DNA from: Thermoflexus sp.
GTDB lineage: Bacteria; Chloroflexota; Anaerolineae; Aggregatilineales; Aggregatilineaceae
Length of the DNA: 64,000 nucleotides
Direction: 5' to 3'
Assembly: GCA_020724465.1 (NCBI GenBank)
Contig: DYGX01000001.1
Coordinates: 1-64,000, forward strand
Position numbers and translations under genes: made by a program. Below are positions 8,181 through 17,099 of the stretch, piece by piece. The notes beneath the pieces were generated by a model. It saw nothing but the letters and a program-made list of their open reading frames with translations, ran no database searches and was not told where the DNA came from. Position 1 is the stretch's first letter. Every line of letters begins with the position of its first letter.

Positions 8181-9416
8181 ATGTTTGGACCAGGTGAATC
8201 CAGCACCATCATCGAGTGCACTGCGAACACAACGTGCACCACACTCCACGCGATCGGCACCAGCTTGCTGCTGTTTATCGTGCTGCTGACCGGGTTTGCC
8301 TATATGACCCTGTGGGAGCGGCGGCTGATTGCATGGTTCCAGGCGCGTATCGGTCCGAATCGGGCGGGTCCGGCCGGACTACTCCAGCCGGTGGCCGACG
8401 GCATCAAGCTGATCTTCAAGGAAGACGTCACCCCGCGCAACGCCGAGCGCGTGATCTTCTGGCTCGCGCCGTTGATCAAGATGGTGCCAACCATTCTGGT
8501 GGTGGCGGTTATTCCCTTCGGTCCGCCGATCACCGTGCCCTGGTTCGACGGCAAATGGTACCGGATGACTCAGGGCCTTACCGACCCAAACATCGGCGTG
8601 TTGTGGATTCTCGGCATCACCAGCATTGGGATCTACGGGATCGTGCTGGCCGGCTGGGCGAGCAACAACAAATACGCCGTCCTGGGCGGGCTGCGCTCGT
8701 CGGCGCAGATGATTAGCTACGAGCTGAGCATGGGGCTGGCGGTGGTCGTGCCGGTGCTGCTGGCCGGGTCGATGCGCGTGGGCGATATCATCAACGCGCA
8801 GAACAATCCGCCGATCCTGGGCTGGTATGTCTTCCAAAACCCGCTGGCGGCGGCGATTCTGTTTATCGCGCTGCTGGCGGAAGTCAACCGGGCGCCGTTC
8901 GACATGCCTGAAGCCGAGCAGGAGCTAACCGCGGGCTATCACACCGAGTACAGCGGAATGAAGTTCGCGCTGTTCTACCTGGCGGAATACATCGGCATGA
9001 TCACGGTGAGCCTGATCGGCGCGGCGTTTTATCTCGGCGGCTATCATTTCATCTGGGTTGATCGCTTCCCCTTGCTGGGGCCGCTGGTGTTCGCGGTCAA
9101 AGTCTTCCTGCTGCTGTCGGGCATGGTGTGGATCCGGGCAACGCTGCCGCGCATCCGCTACGACCGCCTGATGATGCTGGGCTGGAAGGTGATGCTGCCG
9201 CTGGCGATGGCGGCTGTTGCCTGGACGGCGGTGGCAGTCTTCCTGGCGGAGCAGGTCGGCAAGGAGTTGACGGCGGTCTTCGCGATCATCGCGCTGGTGA
9301 TTTTCTTTGCCGGCGCCCAGTGGTGGCTCAGCCGGGCGGGGCGCAAAACGCCGCTGGAGCCTGGCGCGGGCCGCATAGAAACCGTCTCGCTTTCCGAACA
9401 GGCCCGGGGCCGCTAG
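8181..9416 (+). CDS. nuoH: NADH-quinone oxidoreductase subunit H
   Basis: Polytopic membrane subunit forming the quinone entry tunnel and the E-channel link to the pumping arm. Signatures: WERRLIAWFQARIGPNRAGP near residue 50, and AEVNRAPFDMPEAEQEL followed by AGYHTEYSGMKFALFYLAEY. The start is ATG 8181, 7 bases after the nuoG stop; the frame is open far upstream through nuoG, but that part is not NuoH-like. At 411 residues it is longer than E. coli NuoH, with an extra loop (about residues 120-140) and a C-terminal helix and tail. Confidence 0.95.
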   Translation: MFGPGESSTIIECTANTTCTTLHAIGTSLLLFIVLLTGFAYMTLWERRLIAWFQARIGPNRAGPAGLLQPVADGIKLIFKEDVTPRNAERVIFWLAPLIKMVPTILVVAVIPFGPPITVPWFDGKWYRMTQGLTDPNIGVLWILGITSIGIYGIVLAGWASNNKYAVLGGLRSSAQMISYELSMGLAVVVPVLLAGSMRVGDIINAQNNPPILGWYVFQNPLAAAILFIALLAEVNRAPFDMPEAEQELTAGYHTEYSGMKFALFYLAEYIGMITVSLIGAAFYLGGYHFIWVDRFPLLGPLVFAVKVFLLLSGMVWIRATLPRIRYDRLMMLGWKVMLPLAMAAVAWTAVAVFLAEQVGKELTAVFAIIALVIFFAGAQWWLSRAGRKTPLEPGAGRIETVSLSEQARGR

Positions 9417-9491
9417 CCGCTGCGCTAGAAGCATGTTTCGGGCGCATGACAAGGCAGACATCACTGGTGTAATCGATAGGGCGAGTGGCTG

Positions 9492-9986
9492 ATGAACCTG
9501 CTACGTGGTTTTGCAACGACGCTGAAGTATCTGTTTGAAGACAAGGTCACCGTTCAATATCCGGAAGAGGAGCGGCCCGTCCGCGAGCGCTTCAAGGGGC
9601 GCCATGCGCTCAAGCGCTATGATAACGGCCTGGAGAAATGCATCGGTTGCGCGCTGTGCGCAGCGGCGTGCCCGGCGGACGCGATCTGGGTGGAGGCGGC
9701 GGAGAACACCGACGAGGAGCGCTACAGCCCAGGCGAGCGCTATGCCAAGACATACGAGATCAACATGATGCGCTGCATCTTCTGCGGGTATTGCGAGGAC
9801 GCGTGCCCGACGGAAGCGATTGTCCTTGAGCACGAGTACCGGCTGACGTTTTCCGACCGGCGTGACTCGATCTACACCAAGGAAATGCTGATCGATCCGC
9901 CGCCGCCAGGCGTGCCCGGCACGCCGCAGCAGACCGAGCCGGGGCGCTACACGCGCTCGATCCCGGAGATGAAGGACCCGCTATAA
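9492..9986 (+). CDS. nuoI: NADH-quinone oxidoreductase subunit I (N6a/N6b)
   Basis: A 164-residue 8Fe ferredoxin-like subunit that relays electrons toward N2. Both CX2CX2CX3CP sets are intact: Cys50, 53, 56, 60 and Cys95, 98, 101, 105. A hydrophilic tail of about 45 residues follows the second cluster. ATG 9492 follows a 75-base gap after nuoH that contains no recognisable gene. Confidence 0.95.
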   Translation: MNLLRGFATTLKYLFEDKVTVQYPEEERPVRERFKGRHALKRYDNGLEKCIGCALCAAACPADAIWVEAAENTDEERYSPGERYAKTYEINMMRCIFCGYCEDACPTEAIVLEHEYRLTFSDRRDSIYTKEMLIDPPPPGVPGTPQQTEPGRYTRSIPEMKDPL

Positions 9987-10013
9987 GGGTTGCGCTGTCT
10001 GGGAGGCGAGTGC

Positions 10014-10042
10014 TTGGCGTGCCGATCGACTTGCGCTACACT
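10014..10042 (+). promoter_or_regulatory. Possible internal promoter ahead of nuoJ
   Basis: TTGGCG (10014-10019) and TACACT (10037-10042) are separated by 17 bases within the 109-base nuoI-nuoJ gap. This could provide extra transcription of the membrane-arm genes nuoJKLMN. It is a sequence match only; read-through from the upstream promoter is also likely. Confidence 0.4.
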
Positions 10043-10095
10043 GCACGCAGCCGACGCCAGATGTTGACCGGTCGTACTGACAGGACGGCACTTCA

Positions 10096-11301
10096 ATGGA
10101 ATTGACGCTTTTCATCATTGTAGGGGCGATAGCGGTCGTGACCGCTGTGATGATGCTGATCAGCGAGAACGCCGTGCACAGCGCGCTGTTTCTGGTGCTG
10201 AACTTCGCGTGCATCGCCTTTTTCTTCCTGATGCTCAGCGGCGCTTTTCTCGCGATGGTGCAGATCACCGTATACGCCGGGGCGATCATGGTTCTGTTCC
10301 TGTTTGTGATCATGCTCCTGGGTGCCGAGCGGCTGCGCCCGGAGCAGAACCCGCGCTTTCCGTGGATGGTCCCGGCGGCAATCGCGCTGGCGTTGATCTT
10401 TCTGGTCACGGTCAGCCTGGCGATCATCCGCGGTGAGGTTGGCGCGAGCAGCCGCCAGATCGAGCAGCCGTATGTGCGCGCGGTCAACGCGGTGGATCAG
10501 CTTGAGGCGGTGGATGTCTACCTGGACGGCGCGCTGATCGCCGAGAACCTGGCGTACGGTGAAGCCAGCGCCTTCACGCCGTGGGAGCGCGGCCGCTATG
10601 ACATCACGCTCTATCCGGCGGGGGCTGAGGAGCCGCTGGCGACGGCGAAAGTCGATCTCAACCGAGGCGAGGCGATCTCGTTCACGGCGCTGGGCACGCG
10701 GGCTGATCCACTGCTGGTGGTGGCGGATGAAGACCTGCGCGGCACAGACCGCTCGGATGCGCTCCGCGTCACGGTCGTGAACGGCGTGCGCTCGGTCGAG
10801 CGGATCGACGTCGTGCGCGGGACCGATCCGGTCGCCAGCGAGATCCTGATCGACGATCTGCCATATGGCGCGGCGTCGCGGCCGGTGCTCATCACCGGCG
10901 GCACCACCGATCTCAGCGTGTTCTCGGACGGCGTCCGGCGCGACCGTCTGATGACGTTTTCCGACCGCACACTGACGCCCGAGCAGGGTCACCTGTGGGT
11001 CTTCACCACGCGGGCGCGGCCCGACAACTCGTTTGACAACGTCTTTCTGTCGCTCGAGAGCAACGCTTTGCCCTCGTTTGGCGGCCCGACGTCCATCGGC
11101 CTGACGCTGTTTGCGCGCTATATCCTGCCCATGCAAATGGTGGCCGTGGTGCTGTTGGTCGCCATGATCGGCACGATTATTTTCACCCGTGACATGCTGG
11201 CTCCGCGCCGCGTGTTTGTGCGGCGCCTGGCCAACCCGCCTGCCGAGCTGCAGGCGCCGATTGCGCCCGAAGCTGCCAGCCGCAGCAGTCTTGAGGGATA
11301 G
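10096..11301 (+). CDS. nuoJ: NADH-quinone oxidoreductase subunit J with a large DUF4397-like insertion
   Basis: Membrane subunit of complex I, but 401 residues instead of the usual ~165-200. Helices 1-4 are at about residues 4-22, 27-48, 54-76 and 90-111; TM3 has the expected [19 protein letters not shown]. The fifth helix is at about 338-364 ([18 protein letters not shown]), followed by an Arg-rich tail. Between TM4 and TM5, residues ~125-320 form a soluble insertion resembling two tandem DUF4397 modules: [22 protein letters not shown] (about 137-158, split by the family pattern VDVYxDG...LxYGxAS) and a second copy with DDLPYGAAS. Positive-inside reasoning places the insertion outside the cytoplasm. 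Reading frame is uninterrupted. Confidence 0.93.
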   Translation: MELTLFIIVGAIAVVTAVMMLISENAVHSALFLVLNFACIAFFFLMLSGAFLAMVQITVYAGAIMVLFLFVIMLLGAERLRPEQNPRFPWMVPAAIALALIFLVTVSLAIIRGEVGASSRQIEQPYVRAVNAVDQLEAVDVYLDGALIAENLAYGEASAFTPWERGRYDITLYPAGAEEPLATAKVDLNRGEAISFTALGTRADPLLVVADEDLRGTDRSDALRVTVVNGVRSVERIDVVRGTDPVASEILIDDLPYGAASRPVLITGGTTDLSVFSDGVRRDRLMTFSDRTLTPEQGHLWVFTTRARPDNSFDNVFLSLESNALPSFGGPTSIGLTLFARYILPMQMVAVVLLVAMIGTIIFTRDMLAPRRVFVRRLANPPAELQAPIAPEAASRSSLEG

Positions 11302-11306
11302 GCCCG

Positions 11307-11621
11307 ATGGAACCACCGGAAGTCGCAACCGAGCTGTATGTGCTGTTGAGCGCGATTCTCTTTATTCTGGGAACGCTGGGCGTGCTGCTGCGTCGCAACG
11401 CGATCCTAATCTTCATGTCGGTTGAGTTGATGCTGAACGCGGCCAATCTGGCGCTCGCGGCGTTTGCCCGCCAATGGGGGACTCTGGATGGGCAACTGCT
11501 GGTCTTCTTCGTGATGACCATCGCGGCGGCTGAGGTGGCAGTCGGTCTGGCGTTGATAGTCGCCATCTTCCGGACGAAGAAGAGCACGGACATCGACGAT
11601 CTGCACTTGTTCAAGAACTAA
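11307..11621 (+). CDS. nuoK: NADH-quinone oxidoreductase subunit K
   Basis: A 104-residue three-helix membrane subunit carrying conserved glutamates for proton transfer ([11 protein letters not shown] around residues 37-47 and a second Glu in the third helix, [16 protein letters not shown]). Length is normal for the family. It starts at ATG 11307, five bases after nuoJ, indicating tight coupling. Confidence 0.95.
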   Translation: MEPPEVATELYVLLSAILFILGTLGVLLRRNAILIFMSVELMLNAANLALAAFARQWGTLDGQLLVFFVMTIAAAEVAVGLALIVAIFRTKKSTDIDDLHLFKN

Positions 11622-11623
11622 CC

Positions 11624-11683
11624 TGGGGTGACGCGCCGCGCGGCGATTCGCTCGCGCCGCGCGCCGGTCGGGTTCACACCCCA
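11624..11683 (+). other. Large GC-rich stem-loop between nuoK and nuoL
   Basis: TGGGGTG (11624-11630) can pair with CACCCCA (11677-11683), enclosing a strong inner hairpin of GCGCGGCG (11638-11645) with CGCCGCGC (11655-11662). No run of T follows, so it is not a standard intrinsic terminator. It may be an mRNA processing or stability element that sets relative subunit levels. The AAGGGG ribosome-binding site of nuoL lies just downstream at 11688-11693. Confidence 0.55.
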
Positions 11684-11698
11684 CTCTAAGGGGCGCGC

Positions 11699-13996
11699 AT
11701 GGAAAACTTCTACAATCTTGTCCCGCTGATTGTGATCATCCCGGCTATCGGACTGCTGATCAACCTGTTTGCCGGCAAGTATCTGGGCGAGAAGGGGGTC
11801 GGCATTGTGGCGGTCGGGGCCAGCACCGGTGCGTTTCTGGTCTCGGTGCTGCTGTGGATCGCCCTGGTCGATACCGGCTTCGAGGCTGCGGTGGTTAACA
11901 TGCCGTTGCTGGACGGGTGGATCCGCATTCCCTCAGCCGGGGTCGAGATCCCCTGGCAGTTCCGGGTCGACACGCTCAGCGTCACGATGATGCTGGTGGT
12001 GACGGGCGTTGGTACGCTGATTCACCTGTACGCCGTCGGCTATATGCACGGAGACGAGCGCTTCCCGCGCTTCTTCGTGTACATGAACCTGTTTCTGGTC
12101 TTCATGCTCACCCTTGTCTCCGGCAACAACTTCCTGATGATGTTTGTCGGCTGGGAAGGCGTGGGTCTGTGCTCGTACCTGCTAATCGGCTTCTGGTTCG
12201 ACAAGCCCGGCGGCGAAGGCTGGCGCAACAGCGACGCGGCGCGTAAGGCGTTTATCGTGAACCGGGTGGGCGACTTCGGCCTGGTGCTGGGCGTGCTGAT
12301 CACGTTCTGGACGTTTGGCACGCTCGATTATTACAGGCCGCACGAGGAACCGCTGCATGTGGCGGCGCATGGCGCCGAAGAGTCTGCTCCGGTCTTCGCG
12401 CCTGATGTGCCGGAAGCCGAAGCAGTGGAACACGCTCCGAGCGGCCCGCTCGGCGTGTTCAACCAGGCGCATCTGTGGCTGGAAGAGGGTGGCCATCGGG
12501 TCGATTTTGGCCTGTTTTCAATGAGCTTTGAGGCCACGCTGACGGTGATCACGTTGCTGTTCTTGCTCGGTGCGACGGGCAAGAGCGCGCAGATCCCGCT
12601 TTTCGTCTGGCTGCCCGACGCCATGGCCGGCCCGACCCCGGTCAGCGCGCTCATTCACGCGGCGACGATGGTGACCGCCGGCGTGTACATGATGGTCCGC
12701 TCGAACGTGTTCTTTCACGCGTCCGACACGACCTCGTTCGTCGTGACGCTGATCGGCGCGACCACGGCGCTGATGGCCGGGTTCATCGCCATGGGGCAGT
12801 GGGACATCAAGAAGGTGCTGGCCTACAGCACGGTCAGCCAGCTTGGCTTCATGGTGGCCGCGGTGGGAGTGGGAGCCTATGCCGCGGCGATGTTCCATCT
12901 GGTGACTCACGCGTTCTTCAAGGCGCTGCTGTTCCTCGGCTCCGGGTCTGTGATTCACGGTGTGGAGCACGGGCACCATCACGTGGCGCACGCGCATGGG
13001 GACGAGCATCACGCCGAACCGTTTGACCCGCAGGACATCCGCAATATGGGCGGCCTGCGCCACCGCATGCCGGTGACGTACTGGACCTACCTGATCGGGA
13101 TGCTGGCGCTGGCGGGCGTGATCCCGTTTGCCGGCTTCTGGTCCAAGGACGAGATTCTGCTCGATACGCTCAAGCTTGGGACAGAGCAGGGCCGCCTGGA
13201 CGGCTATGTCGGCTTCGTGCTTCTGCTTGTCGCGGCTGTGTTCACAGCCTTCTATATGACCCGCCAAGTGGCGCTGGTTTTCTGGGGAGCGCCGCGCACC
13301 GAAGCCGCCGCGCACGCCAGCGAGTCATCCCCAACAATGACCGTGCCGCTGGTGATTCTCGCCGTGCTGAGCGTGATTGGCGGGTTCATGAACATCCCGG
13401 ACGGCTTCCCGGTGCTTGGATCGCTGTTCGGCGTGCACGAGCTGACAAGCTGGCTGGAGCACAGTGTCGTCTACGCGCACGCGGGGAGCTTCAATTTCCT
13501 GCTGGCTACTGCTGCTGTGCTGCTGGCCCTGGCGGCGATCTACGCTGGCCGGCTGGTTTATAACGACCGCGTGCTGCGCACATTGCGCCTCGATCCGCTG
13601 GAAGCTGATCCGCGCACCAGCCGGGCCTTTGCGCTGGCAAACGCCAAACTGTATTGGGATGAGTTCTACTTCAAGTACATTGTCTATCCGTTTCGGGACG
13701 CGGCCCACTGGCTTGCCGATCGCCTGGACTGGGCGTTCTGGCACGACTTTGTGCACAACGAGGTCATCTACGGCACATTCCAACGGGCGACGCGCGTCCT
13801 TACTGAGCCAGTCGACCGCGGCCTGATCGACCGCGCTTTCAACGCGATCGGTGAGGCGATTCGAGCGGCCGCGGCGCGGCTGCGCACCATCCAGACGGGC
13901 TATGTGCGCACCTATGCCCTGAGCGTGCTGTTCGGCGCGCTGCTGGTGATGTTCATTATCCTGCTTCCCGTGATCCGCGAATTGCTGGGAATGTGA
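11699..13996 (+). CDS. nuoL: NADH-quinone oxidoreductase subunit L
   Basis: Distal antiporter-like proton-pumping subunit. The 765-residue protein contains the Mrp-family core with GKSAQIPLFVWLPDAMAGPT and HAATMVTAGVYM, and ends with the long lateral helix and a final membrane helix (YALSVLFGALLVMFIILLPV). Compared with the ~613-residue E. coli protein it has an acidic insertion at about residues 218-250 and a His-rich insertion at about 421-441 (HGHHHVAHAHGDEHH), both in loops. These may be unstructured or metal-binding; nothing else in the sequence settles this. Confidence 0.94.
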   Translation: MENFYNLVPLIVIIPAIGLLINLFAGKYLGEKGVGIVAVGASTGAFLVSVLLWIALVDTGFEAAVVNMPLLDGWIRIPSAGVEIPWQFRVDTLSVTMMLVVTGVGTLIHLYAVGYMHGDERFPRFFVYMNLFLVFMLTLVSGNNFLMMFVGWEGVGLCSYLLIGFWFDKPGGEGWRNSDAARKAFIVNRVGDFGLVLGVLITFWTFGTLDYYRPHEEPLHVAAHGAEESAPVFAPDVPEAEAVEHAPSGPLGVFNQAHLWLEEGGHRVDFGLFSMSFEATLTVITLLFLLGATGKSAQIPLFVWLPDAMAGPTPVSALIHAATMVTAGVYMMVRSNVFFHASDTTSFVVTLIGATTALMAGFIAMGQWDIKKVLAYSTVSQLGFMVAAVGVGAYAAAMFHLVTHAFFKALLFLGSGSVIHGVEHGHHHVAHAHGDEHHAEPFDPQDIRNMGGLRHRMPVTYWTYLIGMLALAGVIPFAGFWSKDEILLDTLKLGTEQGRLDGYVGFVLLLVAAVFTAFYMTRQVALVFWGAPRTEAAAHASESSPTMTVPLVILAVLSVIGGFMNIPDGFPVLGSLFGVHELTSWLEHSVVYAHAGSFNFLLATAAVLLALAAIYAGRLVYNDRVLRTLRLDPLEADPRTSRAFALANAKLYWDEFYFKYIVYPFRDAAHWLADRLDWAFWHDFVHNEVIYGTFQRATRVLTEPVDRGLIDRAFNAIGEAIRAAAARLRTIQTGYVRTYALSVLFGALLVMFIILLPVIRELLGM

Positions 13997-14014
13997 CAGA
14001 CAAGGATCGAACCT

Positions 14015-15538
14015 ATGGAAGACATCTCGCTGGTCACTGTCGTGTTCATGCTTCCGCTGGTGGGCGTGCTCCCGCTGCTGTTTGTGCGCTCGCTGTCGGA
14101 GCACACCATGAAGTGGCTCACGCTGACAGTATCCCTCGTCACATTTGGCCTGTCCCTTCTGCTACTCTACAACTTCGATACCCGGGTGGCGGGGCTGCAG
14201 ATGGTGCAGAAGTGGGACTGGATCTCCAGCGACAGCTTCACAATCCGCTATTATGTGGGAGTGGACGGGATCAGCATCTGGCTGGTGCTGCTGACGACGT
14301 TTATCATGCCGATTTCGATCCTCGCGTCGTTTGAGCCGATCAAGGACCGCGTGCGCCTGTATTACATCTTCATGCTGCTGATGGAATGGGCGATGATCGG
14401 CGTGTTCGTAGCGCAGGATCTGTTCCTGTTCTACGTCTTCTGGGAAGTCACGCTGATCCCGATGTACTTCCTGATCGGTATCTGGGGCAGCGAAGACCGT
14501 ATCTACGCCGCCATTAAGTTCTTCCTGTACACGATGGCGGGCAGCCTGCTGATGCTGCTGGCGATCCTGTGGCTGGGCAACGAAGCCGGGACCTTCAGCC
14601 TGCCGGAGATCTTCGCCAAGCTGAACAGCGGCGAGCTGTCCTTCAGCCCCAGCACCGAACGCTGGCTCTTCCTGGCGTTTGCGATCGCGTTCGCGATCAA
14701 GGTCCCGATGTGGCCGCTGCACTCGTGGCTGCCCGATGCGCACGTGCAGGCACCCACGGCCGGGTCGGTGATTCTGGCGGGTGTGCTGCTGAAGATGGGA
14801 ACGTACGGTTTTGTGCGCTTCAATCTGCCGCTGTTCCCCGAAGCGAGCGAGACGTTCGCCCCGTATATCGCGCTGCTGGCCGTCATTGGCATCATCTACG
14901 GCGCGTGGGTGAGCTACGGGCAGGACAACGTCAAGAAGCTGGTGGCCTATTCGTCCATCAGCCACCTCGGCTTTGTGATGCTGGGGATCTTCGCGCTGAA
15001 CAGCAGCGGTATCCAGGGCGGCATTCTGCAGATGGTCAATCACGGGATCAGCACCGGCGGCTTGTTTTTGATGGTCGGGATGCTGTATGAGCGGCGGCAC
15101 ACCAAGATGATGAACGCGTTTGGGGGCATCTGGCGCGCCATGCCGCTGTTCAGCGGGCTGAGCCTGGTGATCGTGCTCTCCAGCATGGGGCTGCCGGGTC
15201 TCAACGGGTTTGTGGGCGAGTTCACGATTCTGCTCGGCTCGGCCGGCTCGCAGGTGTTGAGCCTGTGGTTCACGGTCGCCGCAGCGGTCGGGATCATTCT
15301 GGCCGCCGTCTACATGCTCTATATGTTCAATACGGTCTACATGGGCGAGCTGGACAAAGAGGAAAACAAGCGGCTGCCCGATCTCAACTGGCAGGAGCTG
15401 TGGTCGCTGATTCCGATTGTCATCATGGTTTTCGCGATCGGGTTGCAGGCGGGCTTCTTCTTCAACTACATGGACAGCTCGGTGCGCGACCTCGTGCAAT
15501 ATCTGGGTGACACGATCACAGCCGCGGCTGGACGATAG
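14015..15538 (+). CDS. nuoM: NADH-quinone oxidoreductase subunit M
   Basis: Second antiporter-like proton-pumping subunit, 507 residues with about 14 membrane helices. Visible signatures: FYVFWEVTLIPMYFLIGIWG with the pumping Glu near residue 140, VPMWPLHSWLPDAHVQAPT, and HLGFVMLGIFALN. It starts at ATG 14015, 18 bases after nuoL, and is followed by nuoN after 13 bases. Confidence 0.95.
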   Translation: MEDISLVTVVFMLPLVGVLPLLFVRSLSEHTMKWLTLTVSLVTFGLSLLLLYNFDTRVAGLQMVQKWDWISSDSFTIRYYVGVDGISIWLVLLTTFIMPISILASFEPIKDRVRLYYIFMLLMEWAMIGVFVAQDLFLFYVFWEVTLIPMYFLIGIWGSEDRIYAAIKFFLYTMAGSLLMLLAILWLGNEAGTFSLPEIFAKLNSGELSFSPSTERWLFLAFAIAFAIKVPMWPLHSWLPDAHVQAPTAGSVILAGVLLKMGTYGFVRFNLPLFPEASETFAPYIALLAVIGIIYGAWVSYGQDNVKKLVAYSSISHLGFVMLGIFALNSSGIQGGILQMVNHGISTGGLFLMVGMLYERRHTKMMNAFGGIWRAMPLFSGLSLVIVLSSMGLPGLNGFVGEFTILLGSAGSQVLSLWFTVAAAVGIILAAVYMLYMFNTVYMGELDKEENKRLPDLNWQELWSLIPIVIMVFAIGLQAGFFFNYMDSSVRDLVQYLGDTITAAAGR

Positions 15539-15551
15539 GCGGTGACCTGCG

Positions 15552-17066
15552 ATGTTCGAAGTCCCTAGTCTCAGCGATCTGAACGTCGGCGCGACTCTGC
15601 CGGTGACCCTGCTGGCGCTGGGCGCGTGCGTGCTGCTGGTCGTTGATCTGTTCATCCCGCGCGAGCGCAAATCCATCACGGCGTGGCTCACGGCGATTGG
15701 CATCGGCGTGTCGCTGGTGTTCTCGCTGCTGTCCCTGAGCGGCGCGGTCGAGTTCGGCAGCGGCGAGCTGGCTTTCTCGGATATGTATCGGGCCGACCGG
15801 CTGACCGATACGATCAACGTCGCGGCCCTGATCACGGCGCTGCTGGGTGTGATGGTCGCCTATGACTATCTGGAGCGTACCCGGCTACAGCGTGGCGAGT
15901 ACTATATCCTGCTGATGTTCAGCGCCGCCGGCGCGATGTTGATGGGCGCGGCTAACGACCTGGTAATCGTGTTCATCGCGCTCGAACTGCTCTCGATTCC
16001 GCTGTATATCCTCAGCGGGTTCCGCCGGCCGCAAGAGGCCTCGGAAGAGAGCGCGATGAAGTATTTCCTGCTGGGCGCGTTTGCGTCGGGCTTTCTGATC
16101 TACGGAATCGCGCTGATCTACGGGGCGACCGGGACAACCAACCTGCCCGAAGTATGGGATGCGGTTGCCGGCGTGGTCGCGGAGGATTCGGCGGCGAAGT
16201 TCCTGGTGATGATCGGTGCCGGACTGGTGCTGGCCGGGCTGGGGTTCAAGGTGGCGGCGGTGCCGTTCCACATGTGGACTCCCGACGTCTACCAGGGCGC
16301 GCCGACGCCGGTGGTCGCGTACATGAGCGTGGCGGCCAAGATCGGCGGTTTCGCGGCGCTGGTGCGTGTCTTTGGGATGGGACTGTCGACCTTTGTGCTG
16401 GAGAGCGGTGCCCCTGCTGCCTGGCAGGACACGATCTGGCTGGTCGCTGTGTTGACGATGCTGCTCGGCAATGTCGTCGCCATCGTCCAGAGCGATCTCA
16501 AGCGGCTGCTGGCGTATTCGACCATCGCGCACGCCGGATACATTTTGATCGCGGTGGCGGCAGCCGGCACGGCCGGCCTGGAAGACACCGCGGCGCAGGC
16601 CGTCGTGATCTACCTGATCGCGTATGCGTTCACCAACGCGGGAGCGTTTGCGGTCATCACGGCGATGGAGAAGGACGATGCGAGCAACACCAGCCTCGAC
16701 GCGCTGCGCGGTCTGGCGTCGCGCTGCCCGTGGCTGGCCGCTGCGATGGCGGTGTTTATGCTGAGCCTGACCGGCATTCCGCTGACGGCCGGTTTCGTCG
16801 GCAAGTGGTTTGTGTTCAAGGTGGCGCTGCAGGCCGATCTGGTTGCGGCGGCAGTGGTCGGCGTGCTGACCAGCGCCGTTTCGGCGTACTACTACCTGCG
16901 CGTGGTGTGGATGATGTACTTCGAAGAAGGCGAAGGCGACGCCGCGACGCCGCCCGCGCTGGCCTGGGCGATCGGGGTGGCAGCGGTCGGCACATTGGTG
17001 CTGGGCGCGCTGCCGTACCTGCTGTCGGACATGGCGCGCGAGATTACGCTGGCGTTCGGCGGCTGA
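15552..17066 (+). CDS. nuoN: NADH-quinone oxidoreductase subunit N
   Basis: Third antiporter-like proton-pumping subunit, 504 residues, last gene of the operon. Signatures: VFIALELLSIPLYILSGFRR with the key Glu, EESAMKYFLLGAFASGFLIYG, VPFHMWTPDVYQGAPTPV, and LAYSTIAHAGYILI. No hairpin followed by T residues is visible after the stop; the next gene starts 33 bases on with its own ribosome-binding site. Confidence 0.95.
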   Translation: MFEVPSLSDLNVGATLPVTLLALGACVLLVVDLFIPRERKSITAWLTAIGIGVSLVFSLLSLSGAVEFGSGELAFSDMYRADRLTDTINVAALITALLGVMVAYDYLERTRLQRGEYYILLMFSAAGAMLMGAANDLVIVFIALELLSIPLYILSGFRRPQEASEESAMKYFLLGAFASGFLIYGIALIYGATGTTNLPEVWDAVAGVVAEDSAAKFLVMIGAGLVLAGLGFKVAAVPFHMWTPDVYQGAPTPVVAYMSVAAKIGGFAALVRVFGMGLSTFVLESGAPAAWQDTIWLVAVLTMLLGNVVAIVQSDLKRLLAYSTIAHAGYILIAVAAAGTAGLEDTAAQAVVIYLIAYAFTNAGAFAVITAMEKDDASNTSLDALRGLASRCPWLAAAMAVFMLSLTGIPLTAGFVGKWFVFKVALQADLVAAAVVGVLTSAVSAYYYLRVVWMMYFEEGEGDAATPPALAWAIGVAAVGTLVLGALPYLLSDMAREITLAFGG

Positions 17067-17099
17067 GCGCACCCGGCAACGGCGTAGGGAGGCAGCCGC

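Noticed and set aside
14162-15835. A 557-codon minus-strand frame opposite nuoM and nuoN
   Set aside because: Its composition (His, Arg, Gln-rich) is typical of GC-rich shadow frames; nuoM on the other strand is unambiguous.
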